DNA from: a virus
Direction: 5' to 3' (one strand)
IMG/VR virus record: IMGVR_UViG_3300031951_000385
Coordinates: 1-42,355 of that record
DNA length: 42,355 nt
The notes below the pieces were generated by a model. It was not told where the DNA came from, searched no databases, and saw nothing but the letters and a program-made list of their open reading frames with translations. Within the stretch, counting starts at the first letter, position 1; each line of letters starts with the position of its first letter. Position numbers and translations under genes: made by a program. Shown here in pieces: positions 1-6,945 of this stretch.

Positions 1-35
1 TTGAGTTTGCCAGAAAGTCCGTTCTGATAACAAAT

Positions 36-344
36 ATGTCTCTCGCCGAAGCGATGGGCCAAGGAATCTTTTCGACTCACGAAGTCTTCAATGGCGATGG
101 AGGCTATATGATCATGGGAGTAAGGCCAAACTCTACCGCGCTAGCCGCGACCTACTCTGGCAAACGCATCCTCTGGTCTGAACTCGCATTGATCAAAGAC
201 GAAGACCTAGAACTCCATCACAAACTCCACGCTGTAGATTGCTCCGATGATCATATGTCTGATCTGGCTTGGACAAACCTCGTAGACCAAATCGAGGAGT
301 GGGTGAAGTGCGAGCGTGAAGAAATTGATTTGGATTATCGGTAA
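36..344 (+). CDS. hypothetical protein, possibly 5'-truncated
   Basis: Unrecognised protein of 102 aa if it starts at the ATG at 36. The frame stays open to the window edge and encodes a natural-looking extension, so the gene may begin before the window. The start at 36 has no Shine-Dalgarno sequence. No motif is recognised; the C-terminal half is acidic. The last two codons and the stop (Tyr-Arg-stop) lie inside a copy of the dispersed palindrome, an arrangement repeated at the gene ending at 6429. A promoter follows directly, so the gene ends the transcription unit before the replication operon. Confidence 0.55.
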   Translation: MSLAEAMGQGIFSTHEVFNGDGGYMIMGVRPNSTALAATYSGKRILWSELALIKDEDLELHHKLHAVDCSDDHMSDLAWTNLVDQIEEWVKCEREEIDLDYR

Positions 345-350
345 CGATAA
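335..350. repeat. dispersed palindrome, site 1
   Basis: TTATCGGTAACGATAA, one substitution from the consensus TTATCGTTAACGATAA. It supplies the stop codon of the upstream gene and ends 3 bp before the -35 box at 354, as expected of an operator or activator site. The same variant recurs at 33844. Confidence 0.85.
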
Positions 351-353
351 CTC

Positions 354-381
354 TTGACAAACTTAGACAATCTGATATGGT
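354..381 (+). promoter_or_regulatory. sigma70-like promoter of the replication operon
   Basis: TTGACA at 354-359, a 16-nt spacer, and TATGGT at 376-381 preceded by TG one base upstream (extended -10). The 16-nt spacer is shared by the candidates at 4997, 7744, 9390 and 18954. It drives the genes from 529 onwards through the structured leader. Confidence 0.7.
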
Positions 382-404
382 GGTCAATGTGTGAGAGATC
401 ACAC

Positions 405-528
405 CTCGGCGTAGGAACCGAGTAAGAGAAAATTAAATTAACAACAAAATATATGGCCCCTTTGCGGCGGTTAATTCCTACGCGTCTGTTGCCGCTTTTT
501 TCGCCGCCGCTAGGGGTCGCCTTTTTTT
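405..528 (+). promoter_or_regulatory. structured 5' leader with tandem terminator-like hairpins
   Basis: Hairpin A pairs CTCGG (405-409) with CCGAG (418-422). Its loop CGTAGGAA is fully complementary to TTCCTACG at 475-482; the match is 9 bp if flanking bases are counted. That second stretch is the loop of hairpin B, GCGGC (464-468) with GCCGC (491-495), followed by six T. Alternative hairpin C pairs 464-470 with 504-510 and CCCC (457-460) with GGGG (513-516). It is followed by seven T that end at the start codon. C also covers AGGGG, the only candidate ribosome-binding site of the gene at 529. A cis attenuator or loop-loop switch is plausible but inferred. Confidence 0.55.
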
Positions 529-1257
529 ATGACATACAATATCGATGAGTATTCCCATGTGGAGACTCTATGCGAAGGAACGCCAGAGAACTATCTGGTT
601 GGTTTAACGAAGCCGACAGTAGATAAGATTCTGGAGTCTGATAATCCATGTGATGCTTTAGCTCTCTACTCGTTTTACTGCTATGTCTCAAAGTGGCAGG
701 GTAACAATTCAGTCTATGCCGTCTCCGACTATTGCATGACTAAACTGAATATCGGTAGGGATAGGTTTCACAAAGCCAAGCAGACATTGATCGACTTGGA
801 ACTCATCGAGGACGATCCACGATACAATCACGAAAACAAACGAATGGGGAAATGGTATATTCGGGTTCGTCATATCTCTGGAGCAACCCTACGGAAAAGC
901 AACCCTGCTGAAAACCAACAGGGTTGGAAAACCGACCCCATTAACCAGAGACTAATAGATGAGATACCAGAGAATAATAAAGAGAAACCAGCAATTCGAT
1001 ACCAAACCAAAAAGGAAGCTGACGCTACAAGTTCAGTTCCGAAGAAACGGAAACCCAAACTCGTCGATGATTCCTTCATCGCTGAACTCAAGAAACTAAA
1101 TCCCACCAAAGATGTCGATGCCCAAGTCATCGCAGCGAAGAACTGGCTACTCGCCCACCCACCACGCCAGTTTACCCAACCATTCTTTTCTTCATGGATC
1201 AACCGAACTAAGCCCACGATTAATCCCGAAGAAAGCTGGAAACCAACCCTAATCTGA
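529..1257 (+). CDS. replication initiation-like protein with HTH domain
   Basis: A 242-aa protein. Residues about 30-120 resemble the winged-helix N-terminus of phage replication O/DnaD-like proteins: YSFYCYVSKWQGN, then a segment typical of a recognition helix around KLNIGRDRFHKAKQTLIDLELI. A charged Lys-rich linker (about 145-180) follows, then a C-terminal helical part. It lies directly before a DnaB-type helicase, the usual place for an initiator/loader, with a 5-nt gap. The start codon follows the T-run of a terminator-like hairpin and its AGGGG ribosome-binding site sits in that hairpin. The family assignment rests on pattern and context. Confidence 0.6.
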   Translation: MTYNIDEYSHVETLCEGTPENYLVGLTKPTVDKILESDNPCDALALYSFYCYVSKWQGNNSVYAVSDYCMTKLNIGRDRFHKAKQTLIDLELIEDDPRYNHENKRMGKWYIRVRHISGATLRKSNPAENQQGWKTDPINQRLIDEIPENNKEKPAIRYQTKKEADATSSVPKKRKPKLVDDSFIAELKKLNPTKDVDAQVIAAKNWLLAHPPRQFTQPFFSSWINRTKPTINPEESWKPTLI

Positions 1258-1262
1258 AACAC

Positions 1263-2543
1263 ATGAAACCCGCAAAGAAACCAACCTATAACTTCAAAGT
1301 CGTAACCACAATGAAAGATGTTCCTGTTCGATCATCGTCCGAGCAAGCCGCCTTGTCGCTGATGATGCAAGACCCAGACATCCTGACCAAGCAGAACTGG
1401 GATAGCTCGTATTTCGTCCTAGAAGCCCATAAAATCATTTTTGATGCCATAAAGGCTGTCCACAGCCGAGCGGGTAGGGCCGACGAGTTTATGGTCATTG
1501 CAGAGCTAGAGAATGCTGGTCTAAAAGAACTGGCTGGTGGAGATACTGCAATCTACGACATTCTCTCCTGTATCAGAATGGTTGCAGGGAAGGTCTGCCA
1601 AGACATCGCCGCCGATTACCGATATGAATTACGGAAAGCTAAAGCCTACCGCGATATGATCTCCTACTGGGAAGCCAACGAGCAGGACATCCGCCAAGGC
1701 CGAGGAAACCTAGAAGAGTTCTCGTTAACGATAAACGCAATCCAGTATGATGACTCCAAACCCAAACGGACAAAGAAGGAGATGCTCAACCAGATCATCG
1801 ACGAGATGGAAGGTAAGGCGAAGAAGGATTGCTACTCTACTGGCCTCATCATGCTAGACCGCAATATGGGTGGAGGAATGCACAAAGGTGAGATGATGAC
1901 CATCGCCGCTGAGACTGGTGGTGGTAAATCGATCCTCCTAGTCCAAGCTGTAGTAGCGAATCTGCTAGAAGGTAAATCTTGTCTATTCTTTTCACTAGAG
2001 ATGTCTGGTGAAGATATTTACCGCCGACTCGCCGCCAATATTGCAGGCGTTCCAGTCAGAGAGATGGAGGACTACAAGGTAAACTATGGAAGAGAATTGC
2101 CGGCAATTACAGAAGCACTCACTAAACTCTATTCCCTGCCAATCGAGGTGATCGACTTCATGCATGACATGGATTCCATCGAGTCTGAGATCGCAAGAGC
2201 AGCTAGCGAGAATCGTGCGGATGTAATTGCGGTAGACTACATCCAGATTCTGAATATGAATGACTCAGATAACAGAGAAACTGCTATCTCTGAGGCTGCT
2301 AGAAGGCTAAAAACCCTTGCTGCAAAGCATAAATCGGTGCTATTTACGGCCTCCCAAGTCAATGATGAGGGGCGTTTAAGGGAGTCAAGAGCCATTGGAA
2401 TGCACTCAGATCAGGTAGTCCAGATTGAGCATAAGAACGAAAAGAGCAGGATTATCGTCAAAAAGAACCGCCGTGGAGCTAGAAACTACACCATCCCTGT
2501 AGAGATGAAGGGTGATGTCAGTAGGTTTATTGAGGTGTTCTAA
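1263..2543 (+). CDS. DnaB-type replicative helicase
   Basis: A 426-aa protein. It has a DnaB N-terminal-like helical domain (about 25-150) and a RecA-fold ATPase domain. Walker A is ETGGGKS (about 217-223), the SLEMS stretch follows strand 2, Walker B is VIAVDYIQIL (about 322-331), the sensor is TASQ, and KKNRRGAR near residue 403 matches the DnaB arginine-finger region. The length is close to cellular DnaB. It would unwind DNA at the phage fork, loaded by the preceding protein. No primase or DNA polymerase is seen in the window. A copy of the palindrome (1719-1734) lies inside, encoding SLTI in the linker between the domains. Confidence 0.93.
   Translation: MKPAKKPTYNFKVVTTMKDVPVRSSSEQAALSLMMQDPDILTKQNWDSSYFVLEAHKIIFDAIKAVHSRAGRADEFMVIAELENAGLKELAGGDTAIYDILSCIRMVAGKVCQDIAADYRYELRKAKAYRDMISYWEANEQDIRQGRGNLEEFSLTINAIQYDDSKPKRTKKEMLNQIIDEMEGKAKKDCYSTGLIMLDRNMGGGMHKGEMMTIAAETGGGKSILLVQAVVANLLEGKSCLFFSLEMSGEDIYRRLAANIAGVPVREMEDYKVNYGRELPAITEALTKLYSLPIEVIDFMHDMDSIESEIARAASENRADVIAVDYIQILNMNDSDNRETAISEAARRLKTLAAKHKSVLFTASQVNDEGRLRESRAIGMHSDQVVQIEHKNEKSRIIVKKNRRGARNYTIPVEMKGDVSRFIEVF
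1719..1734. repeat. dispersed palindrome, intragenic in helicase
   Basis: TTCTCGTTAACGATAA, one substitution from consensus. It lies in the domain-linker codons of the DnaB-like gene. The same C-for-A variant recurs at 9543 and 10799. Confidence 0.85.
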
Positions 2544-2552
2544 ATATTTTTA

Positions 2553-2579
2553 TTGACATCCCATAATCTGAGGTATAGG
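2553..2579 (+). promoter_or_regulatory. candidate promoter, short spacer
   Basis: TTGACA at 2553-2558, then TATAGG at 2574-2579 after a 15-nt spacer. Transcription would start near 2586, only about 5 nt before the ATG at 2591, giving an almost leaderless message. The spacer is shorter than in the other candidates, so the call is tentative. Confidence 0.45.
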
Positions 2580-2590
2580 AAATGCATTCA

Positions 2591-2920
2591 ATGAACTCCA
2601 GAGCTAAAGGAGCAAGAGGTGAACGCCTGTGGCGAGATGAACTTCGCGCCCAAGGATTTACCGCCCGTCGAGGACAACAATTCTCTGGCTCTCCAGACTC
2701 GCCAGATGTTGTCTGTGAAGAACTAAAAGAACTTCATCAAGAAGTTAAGTTTGTCCAGAGCCTTAACCTTGACAAAGCCTGCGAACAAGCAGAAAGAGAT
2801 TCGCGTGGGAAGCGTTGGATCGTAGCCCACAAGAAAAACAACAAAGCGTGGAAGGTAACGATGTCGTCCGATACATTCTTCGCAATCCTCAGAGACGGCA
2901 TCGAAGGTATTAAACTATGA
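2591..2920 (+). CDS. PD-(D/E)XK family nuclease, Holliday-junction-resolvase-like
   Basis: A protein of 109 aa from the ATG at 2591; an in-frame ATG at 2582 would add three residues. The start at 2591 is preferred because AGGA is then correctly placed and MNSRAKGARGE is a natural N-terminus. Motifs fit small PDDEXK nucleases: N-terminal Lys-Gly-x-x-Gly-Glu, then SPDVVCEEL, then HQEVKF, where E and K would be the catalytic pair, followed by a helix with QAERD. The likely role is cutting branched DNA during replication, recombination or packaging. It overlaps the next gene by 4 nt. Confidence 0.65.
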   Translation: MNSRAKGARGERLWRDELRAQGFTARRGQQFSGSPDSPDVVCEELKELHQEVKFVQSLNLDKACEQAERDSRGKRWIVAHKKNNKAWKVTMSSDTFFAILRDGIEGIKL

Positions 2921-3102
2921 AAAAACCAACCACTAAAGCAGGAAAAGCGGCCAAAGTCGCTAAGGTCATGAAAGAATACAAGGCTGGTAAACTCAAAGCT
3001 GGCATCAACCCTAAAGGCCCAAAAAAGGCTCCTATGGCTAAAAGCCGCAAACAGGCTGTAGCTATCGCTCTATCTCAAGCTGGAATGTCTAAGAAGAAGT
3101 AA
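2917..3102 (+). CDS. small basic protein, DUF6496-like
   Basis: A 61-aa, strongly Lys-rich protein. Its C-terminus KSRKQAVAIALSQAGMSKKK resembles the DUF6496 family found in many phages. It may bind nucleic acid or be a minor virion component; neither is shown here. The start overlaps the preceding stop (ATGA) and the stop shares its last base with the next ATG, so the three genes are probably translationally coupled. Confidence 0.7.
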   Translation: MKKPTTKAGKAAKVAKVMKEYKAGKLKAGINPKGPKKAPMAKSRKQAVAIALSQAGMSKKK

Positions 3103-3344
3103 TGGAAAAGCGATTCGCAAAGGTAGTCAAGAACCCAAAGACTGGTAGGACTAAGACAGTCAAGTATGGGCAGGCTGGTAAAGCTAAAGACGGAGGAGAT
3201 CGTATTCGCCCCGGCACGGCCAAGGGCGATGCCTACTGCGCCCGTTCTGCTAAGATCAAAGGAGATTGGAAGTCTGATCCCAATTCTCCAAACAACCTTT
3301 CACGCCGCAAGTGGCGTTGCAAAGGAAGTAAGTCGATGAAATGA
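3102..3344 (+). CDS. small basic protein, DUF6321-like
   Basis: An 80-aa basic protein with the recognisable stretches RPGTAKGDAYCARSAKI and DPNSPNNLSRRKWRC. These are typical of small phage proteins often grouped as DUF6321. The two cysteines and the basic residues would allow nucleic-acid or metal contact. It is coupled to both neighbours by 1-4 nt overlaps. No function is known to me. Confidence 0.7.
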   Translation: MEKRFAKVVKNPKTGRTKTVKYGQAGKAKDGGDRIRPGTAKGDAYCARSAKIKGDWKSDPNSPNNLSRRKWRCKGSKSMK

Positions 3345-3886
3345 TCTTCTCCAAGATCGCGCCTTTACCTACGCACAGATATGTCTTGGTGGATTCCTAC
3401 TTCACACACAAAACTCCGTGTGGATTTGTTGAAGCAATGTGGGTCGGAGTCACAAGCATCCCCGGCAGAGCGTGGGGAATCAATATCATTCTTCGGGATG
3501 GTGGTGCTTTATATCGTAATCTCCCTCCTCATAGTATCGGATTTAATACTGAGAACTTTGGGTGGACTATTCAGCAAGCTCAACTTTGGGACTGCTACTC
3601 CTACCACTTCACCATCGTCCAAAGCCCAATCCTGCGAGGTCTGCGGATGCAAGCTAAAGTAAGGAACGAATACCACACAGGAGAATACCTATTCCATGTC
3701 ACCCATGTAGATGATGGGTGGTCAGACTCACCAGACCAAGATAAAGAGTTTTACTTTATCAAGCTAGACAATGGCAGGCTAACCATCCAGCCTACGAATA
3801 GAATCACATTCATAGATTCTAGTTTTATCGTTAACGATAATCTCCCAGAACTCAAACTAAGCGAAACCATATATTCCTGCGAATGA
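3341..3886 (+). CDS. hypothetical protein
   Basis: A 181-aa, probably all-beta protein rich in aromatic residues. No catalytic motif is recognised. No signal peptide or membrane segment is seen. It overlaps its neighbours by 4 nt on both sides. Near the C-terminus the residues SFIVNDN are encoded by a perfect copy of the dispersed palindrome. A 93-residue frame overlaps it (3381-3662) but lacks a plausible start context. Confidence 0.7.
   Translation: MIFSKIAPLPTHRYVLVDSYFTHKTPCGFVEAMWVGVTSIPGRAWGINIILRDGGALYRNLPPHSIGFNTENFGWTIQQAQLWDCYSYHFTIVQSPILRGLRMQAKVRNEYHTGEYLFHVTHVDDGWSDSPDQDKEFYFIKLDNGRLTIQPTNRITFIDSSFIVNDNLPELKLSETIYSCE
3825..3840. repeat. dispersed palindrome, perfect, intragenic
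   Basis: TTATCGTTAACGATAA, an exact consensus copy near the 3' end of the gene, 43 bp before the glycosyltransferase start. It is read in frame as Ile-Val-Asn-Asp. Confidence 0.9.
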
Positions 3887-4989
3887 GATTCCACATACTC
3901 GGCTTGCCGCACACAGTTTCAAGCAAAACATATAACGCCTGCGCCTATACCCAGAAGGTAGTCAAATTTGGAAAGATGATGACCGAGCGCGGCCATGAGG
4001 TCTTGCACTACGGACACGAAGATTCCGATCTACAATGCACAGAACATATCACAGTCTTAACCAACGAAGACTTTGAAAAGAGCTACGGAACGCATGACTG
4101 GAGAAGCAAATTCTTCAAGTTCAATACTGGCGACCATGCCTACCAAACCTTCTTCAAGAATGCCATCAAGGAAGTAGGGAAGAGGAAGCTCAAGAATGAT
4201 TTCATCCTGCCATTCTGGGGAAGCGGAGTCAGACCAATCTGTGACGCGCATCCCGATCTAATTTGTGTTGAGCCGGGGATAGGTTATGCTGGTGGACATT
4301 GGGCTAGGTTCAAAATCTTTGAATCCTATGCAATCTACCATGCCTACTGCGGACTCAAGAATGTAGGCCAATGCAATCAAGATTGGTATGAGGTAGTAAT
4401 CCCAAACTATTTCGATGTAGATGACTTTGACTACTGCGACCAGAAAGAAGATTACTTCTTGTATCTGGGCCGTGTATACAGCGGAAAAGGTGTAGATGTT
4501 GCTATCCAAGCCACCCAAATAGCAGGCAAAAAGCTAGTGATAGCAGGCCAAAAAGAGGATGGTTACAAGCTACCAGACCATGTTGAGTATGTCGGATACG
4601 CCGATGTTCCTACGAGAAAGAAGCTCATGTCTAAAGCTAAAGCCAGCTTCCTTGCTTCTATGTATGTCGAGCCATTCGGTGGGGTTCAAATCGAGAATCT
4701 TCTATCTGGAACTCCAACTATAACGACAGACTGGGGTAGTTTCGCGGAGAATAATATCCACGGAAAGACAGGTTATAGATGCAGGACTATGGGAGACTTC
4801 GTAGATGCCATCAATAACATCGACCAGATCAAGCCATACGATTGCAGAATGTTTGGAGAGAACTTCAGCCTAGAGAAAGTAGCTCCAATGTATGAGAAAT
4901 ATTTCGAGGATGTCCTAGATGTATACCAAGGAAAAGGGTGGTATGCCGAAGGTAATGGTCTATATGCCCTAGAGAAATATTATCCATAA
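3883..4989 (+). CDS. GT4-like glycosyltransferase
   Basis: A 368-aa GT-B fold enzyme. The N-terminal Rossmann half starts MRFHILGLPHTV. The C-terminal donor-binding half starts near residue 190 with YFLYLGRVYSGKGVDVAIQA, followed by LVIAGQ, VEYVGYA and the signature EPFGGVQIENLLSGTP (about 264-279), where the two Glu are the E-x7-E motif of retaining family 4 enzymes. It would transfer a sugar from a nucleotide donor; the acceptor is unknown (phage DNA base, host surface glycan or virion protein). It overlaps the preceding gene by 4 nt. Confidence 0.85.
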   Translation: MRFHILGLPHTVSSKTYNACAYTQKVVKFGKMMTERGHEVLHYGHEDSDLQCTEHITVLTNEDFEKSYGTHDWRSKFFKFNTGDHAYQTFFKNAIKEVGKRKLKNDFILPFWGSGVRPICDAHPDLICVEPGIGYAGGHWARFKIFESYAIYHAYCGLKNVGQCNQDWYEVVIPNYFDVDDFDYCDQKEDYFLYLGRVYSGKGVDVAIQATQIAGKKLVIAGQKEDGYKLPDHVEYVGYADVPTRKKLMSKAKASFLASMYVEPFGGVQIENLLSGTPTITTDWGSFAENNIHGKTGYRCRTMGDFVDAINNIDQIKPYDCRMFGENFSLEKVAPMYEKYFEDVLDVYQGKGWYAEGNGLYALEKYYP

Positions 4990-4996
4990 TATTCTC

Positions 4997-5024
4997 TTGA
5001 CATTATGACAATATGTAGTATTGT
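4997..5024 (+). promoter_or_regulatory. candidate promoter
   Basis: TTGACA at 4997-5002, a 16-nt spacer, TATTGT at 5019-5024. The predicted start near 5031 gives a leader of about 26 nt before the ATG at 5057. That leader contains CCTAT-AGCA-ATAGG, whose 3' arm overlaps the likely ribosome-binding site AGGTG. Confidence 0.6.
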
Positions 5025-5056
5025 TGATGGAACCTATAGCAATAGGTGAAACAACC

Positions 5057-5434
5057 ATGAAAAAACTAATAACACTACTACTAATTGCAGGACTCCAAGC
5101 CTGCTCCACAATAAGCAAAGAAACCTACACAGAGACTAGAACTCTGACCTACCCAAAAGGTGGCGAGCCGCACCTCAAGGAGATGTATCTGCGAGACGGG
5201 AAGCATCAGGAGCAGAATACATACATAGGGACAAATGAGCCTCAGCCAGTCACCCAACCCGCGCCAGAACCCTATATCAACGATGTAGACCTCATCGCGC
5301 CAGTCCCAGAGGTCAATAACTACCAAGCCTCCTATACACCACCAGAGCGTGAGAAGACACTAGATCAACTGATCCATGAGAATCTAATGCTCCAAGCCAA
5401 ACAAAGGAACGCATGGTTAAGAAGCCAAATGTAG
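5057..5434 (+). CDS. predicted lipoprotein
   Basis: A 125-aa protein. The N-terminus MKKLITLLLIAGLQACSTIS is a lipoprotein signal peptide with lipobox LQAC, so the mature protein should begin at a lipid-modified Cys and sit in a membrane. The remainder is Pro-rich and low complexity with a short C-terminal helix. The ATG at 5057 is chosen because it begins the signal peptide and follows AGGTG; an upstream TTG at 5021 would bury it. It lies far from the lysis cassette, so superinfection exclusion or host-envelope modification is as likely as lysis. Confidence 0.7.
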   Translation: MKKLITLLLIAGLQACSTISKETYTETRTLTYPKGGEPHLKEMYLRDGKHQEQNTYIGTNEPQPVTQPAPEPYINDVDLIAPVPEVNNYQASYTPPEREKTLDQLIHENLMLQAKQRNAWLRSQM

Positions 5435-5598
5435 AATATCCAAAGTGGTCTTGCCAAGAGTGCGGTAAGAAGCACGGAAAGAAACAAAAAGAAATATCAT
5501 GCTGGCATTACGGAAAGTGTGATGTCTGCCAATCAAATAAGAATGTCACAGAAGTAAGAGACTTCGGGCATTTCCCTAACTGGTTTAAATCTAAATAA
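5413..5598 (+). CDS. small zinc-ribbon protein
   Basis: A 61-aa protein with CQECGKKHG (Cys about 14 and 17), a Cys at about 30, and CDVC (about 35-38). These could form one zinc ribbon. It is rich in Lys. It starts inside the end of the lipoprotein gene (22-nt overlap) and its stop shares its last base with the ATG of the next gene. Likely a small nucleic-acid- or protein-binding factor; the function is not recognised. Confidence 0.65.
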   Translation: MVKKPNVEYPKWSCQECGKKHGKKQKEISCWHYGKCDVCQSNKNVTEVRDFGHFPNWFKSK

Positions 5599-5975
5599 TG
5601 TGTCCAAAATGCAACTCAACAAAAACAGGAATATACAACTCAAGAAAGAACGGAAAACATGGTGGGTCAGTATGGAGGAGAAGGCATTGCCTAAAGTGCT
5701 TCCACAACTGGTCAACAGTAGAAATAAGCCAGAAACACTACGATGAATTGACACTACAGGCCAATTTATCAGATACCTTAAAAACCCTTGAAAACACAGC
5801 TTCAAATATTATCGGAAAGGTTAAAGGAATTCTTCCCGAAGACGGAGATGCCAGTCATGTTTATGCTGATCTCGATGATAGTGATTGGGACGATATACAA
5901 CATCTACACGGCAAACAGTCCAGAAAAGCCCTACCTATGCCCAACCTGCGGCCAACCCACAGAAAAGAAACATGA
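5598..5975 (+). CDS. NrdR-like zinc-ribbon protein
   Basis: A 125-aa protein. The N-terminal 45 residues match the zinc ribbon of the NrdR repressor: MCPKCNSTKT, an Arg-rich stretch VWRRRHC, CLKC and a following STVEIS where NrdR has FTTFE. The NrdR ATP-cone is absent; instead there is a short helical and acidic tail. It may regulate transcription or bind DNA. Its 3' third is overlapped in another frame by a membrane/zinc-knuckle reading frame, and its stop overlaps the ATG at 5972, so the end of the frame is used for coupling. Confidence 0.65.
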   Translation: MCPKCNSTKTGIYNSRKNGKHGGSVWRRRHCLKCFHNWSTVEISQKHYDELTLQANLSDTLKTLENTASNIIGKVKGILPEDGDASHVYADLDDSDWDDIQHLHGKQSRKALPMPNLRPTHRKET

Positions 5976-5991
5976 GAGATATATTTTTTGA
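5857..5991 (+). CDS. overlapping small membrane protein with zinc knuckle (candidate)
   Basis: A 44-aa frame starting at the ATG at 5857, preceded by GGAG at good spacing; the frame is open upstream to an ATG at 5788. It encodes one hydrophobic segment (MFMLISMIVIGTIYNIYTA) followed by PYLCPTCGQPTEKK, a half zinc ribbon. This composition looks more protein-like than the opposing C-terminus of the 5598-5975 frame. Both may be expressed as overlapping genes; alternatively only one is real. Confidence 0.4.
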   Translation: MFMLISMIVIGTIYNIYTANSPEKPYLCPTCGQPTEKKHERYIF

Positions 5992-6061
5992 TGTTCTGAT
6001 CATGGCGATCATCTTCTACGCTATAACAATAATCATATACCACTACGGCCCGAACCAATGA
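5972..6061 (+). CDS. 29-aa membrane peptide
   Basis: A very short gene with a single hydrophobic helix (VLIMAIIFYAITIIIY). Its ATG overlaps the preceding stop and its stop overlaps the next ATG, ATGA at both ends, the coupling used throughout this region. A small inner-membrane peptide of unknown role. Confidence 0.5.
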   Translation: MRDIFFDVLIMAIIFYAITIIIYHYGPNQ

Positions 6062-6429
6062 GCGACACGCCAGAGACGGATGCGATTGTCAGAAACGCAG
6101 CGACAGCCGATCACCCACCAACTCGGCTTGCGGCCACGCTAACTGTGAAATGCGAAAAACTTGAACGCGAGCGCGACGAGGCGAGGGAGATAATAAAAAT
6201 TGTAGCACAAGATAAAGATAAAACCATTGAACAACTTATCGTAGAACGAGACTCTAACAGAAAAGCATTTGAAACCTTACAAGGTCTTTATTCTAATGAG
6301 ATTGCCAAGAATAGAAATTTAGAGCGAGACGAGGCGCGGGATGTATTGCGAGAAATCGCCGAAGCAAGCGGCTTCGACAACATAGGAAACTGGGCAAGGA
6401 ACAAAGCAAGAAACGCAATTTATCGTTAA
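6058..6429 (+). CDS. coiled-coil protein of unknown function
   Basis: A 123-aa protein. It begins MSDTPETDA, a start common in small phage proteins, followed by a long charged coiled coil (about 30-105, Glu/Arg/Lys heptads) and a helical C-terminus. No enzymatic motif. The last codons and the stop (Tyr-Arg-stop) are encoded by a perfect copy of the palindrome at 6420-6435. Confidence 0.65.
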   Translation: MSDTPETDAIVRNAATADHPPTRLAATLTVKCEKLERERDEAREIIKIVAQDKDKTIEQLIVERDSNRKAFETLQGLYSNEIAKNRNLERDEARDVLREIAEASGFDNIGNWARNKARNAIYR

Positions 6430-6435
6430 CGATAA
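6420..6435. repeat. dispersed palindrome, perfect, at gene junction
   Basis: TTATCGTTAACGATAA, exact. It supplies the stop codon of the coiled-coil gene and fills the space to the acetyltransferase start at 6439. Confidence 0.9.
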
Positions 6436-6438
6436 CCA

Positions 6439-6945
6439 ATGAACGATAAGCTAAAAGAAGCTATATTCCCATCCTCAGATTATCCAGTAAAAACAATAGT
6501 CGGGCGACATACCTATGGCCGACCAGAAATTATAGCATACAAGTCAGCCGAAAATTCAAAAATAGAAGTAGGATCATTCTGCTCAATAGCAAAAGGAGTC
6601 ACATTCATAATAGGAGGAAATCACTTCTATGAGAACTGGACAACATATCCAATGAACCTTCTCTTCACGGACAAGGAACTACCTTGGCATGAATACTCAA
6701 AAGGAGGAATAAAGATAGGTAACGATGTATGGATAGGGTATGGAGCCACAATACTAGACGGGGCTGAAATTGGAGACGGGGCGGTAATAGGAGCAAAAGC
6801 AGTAGTAGCTGGCAAAATACCTCCATGCTCTATAGCAGTAGGGAATCCAGCAAAAGTAATAAAACAAAGATTCAGTAATATTGATATATACCTTGAATCA
6901 AAATGGTGGGAATTATCGGACGAGGAAATTAAAAAACTAACATGA
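6439..6945 (+). CDS. CatB-like hexapeptide-repeat O-acetyltransferase
   Basis: A 168-aa left-handed beta-helix acyltransferase. Features are IEVGSFCSIAKGV, the loop GGNHFYENWTTYP, whose His is the likely catalytic base, repeats in IGNDVWIGYGATILDGAEIG, and the end motif AVGNPAKVIKQRF. It would transfer an acetyl group from acetyl-CoA to a sugar or small molecule. The nearby glycosyltransferase suggests sugar modification, but the substrate is unknown. It overlaps the next gene by 4 nt. The DNA is A-rich with many AGA and ATA codons compared with the helicase genes, so recent transfer is possible. Confidence 0.85.
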   Translation: MNDKLKEAIFPSSDYPVKTIVGRHTYGRPEIIAYKSAENSKIEVGSFCSIAKGVTFIIGGNHFYENWTTYPMNLLFTDKELPWHEYSKGGIKIGNDVWIGYGATILDGAEIGDGAVIGAKAVVAGKIPPCSIAVGNPAKVIKQRFSNIDIYLESKWWELSDEEIKKLT

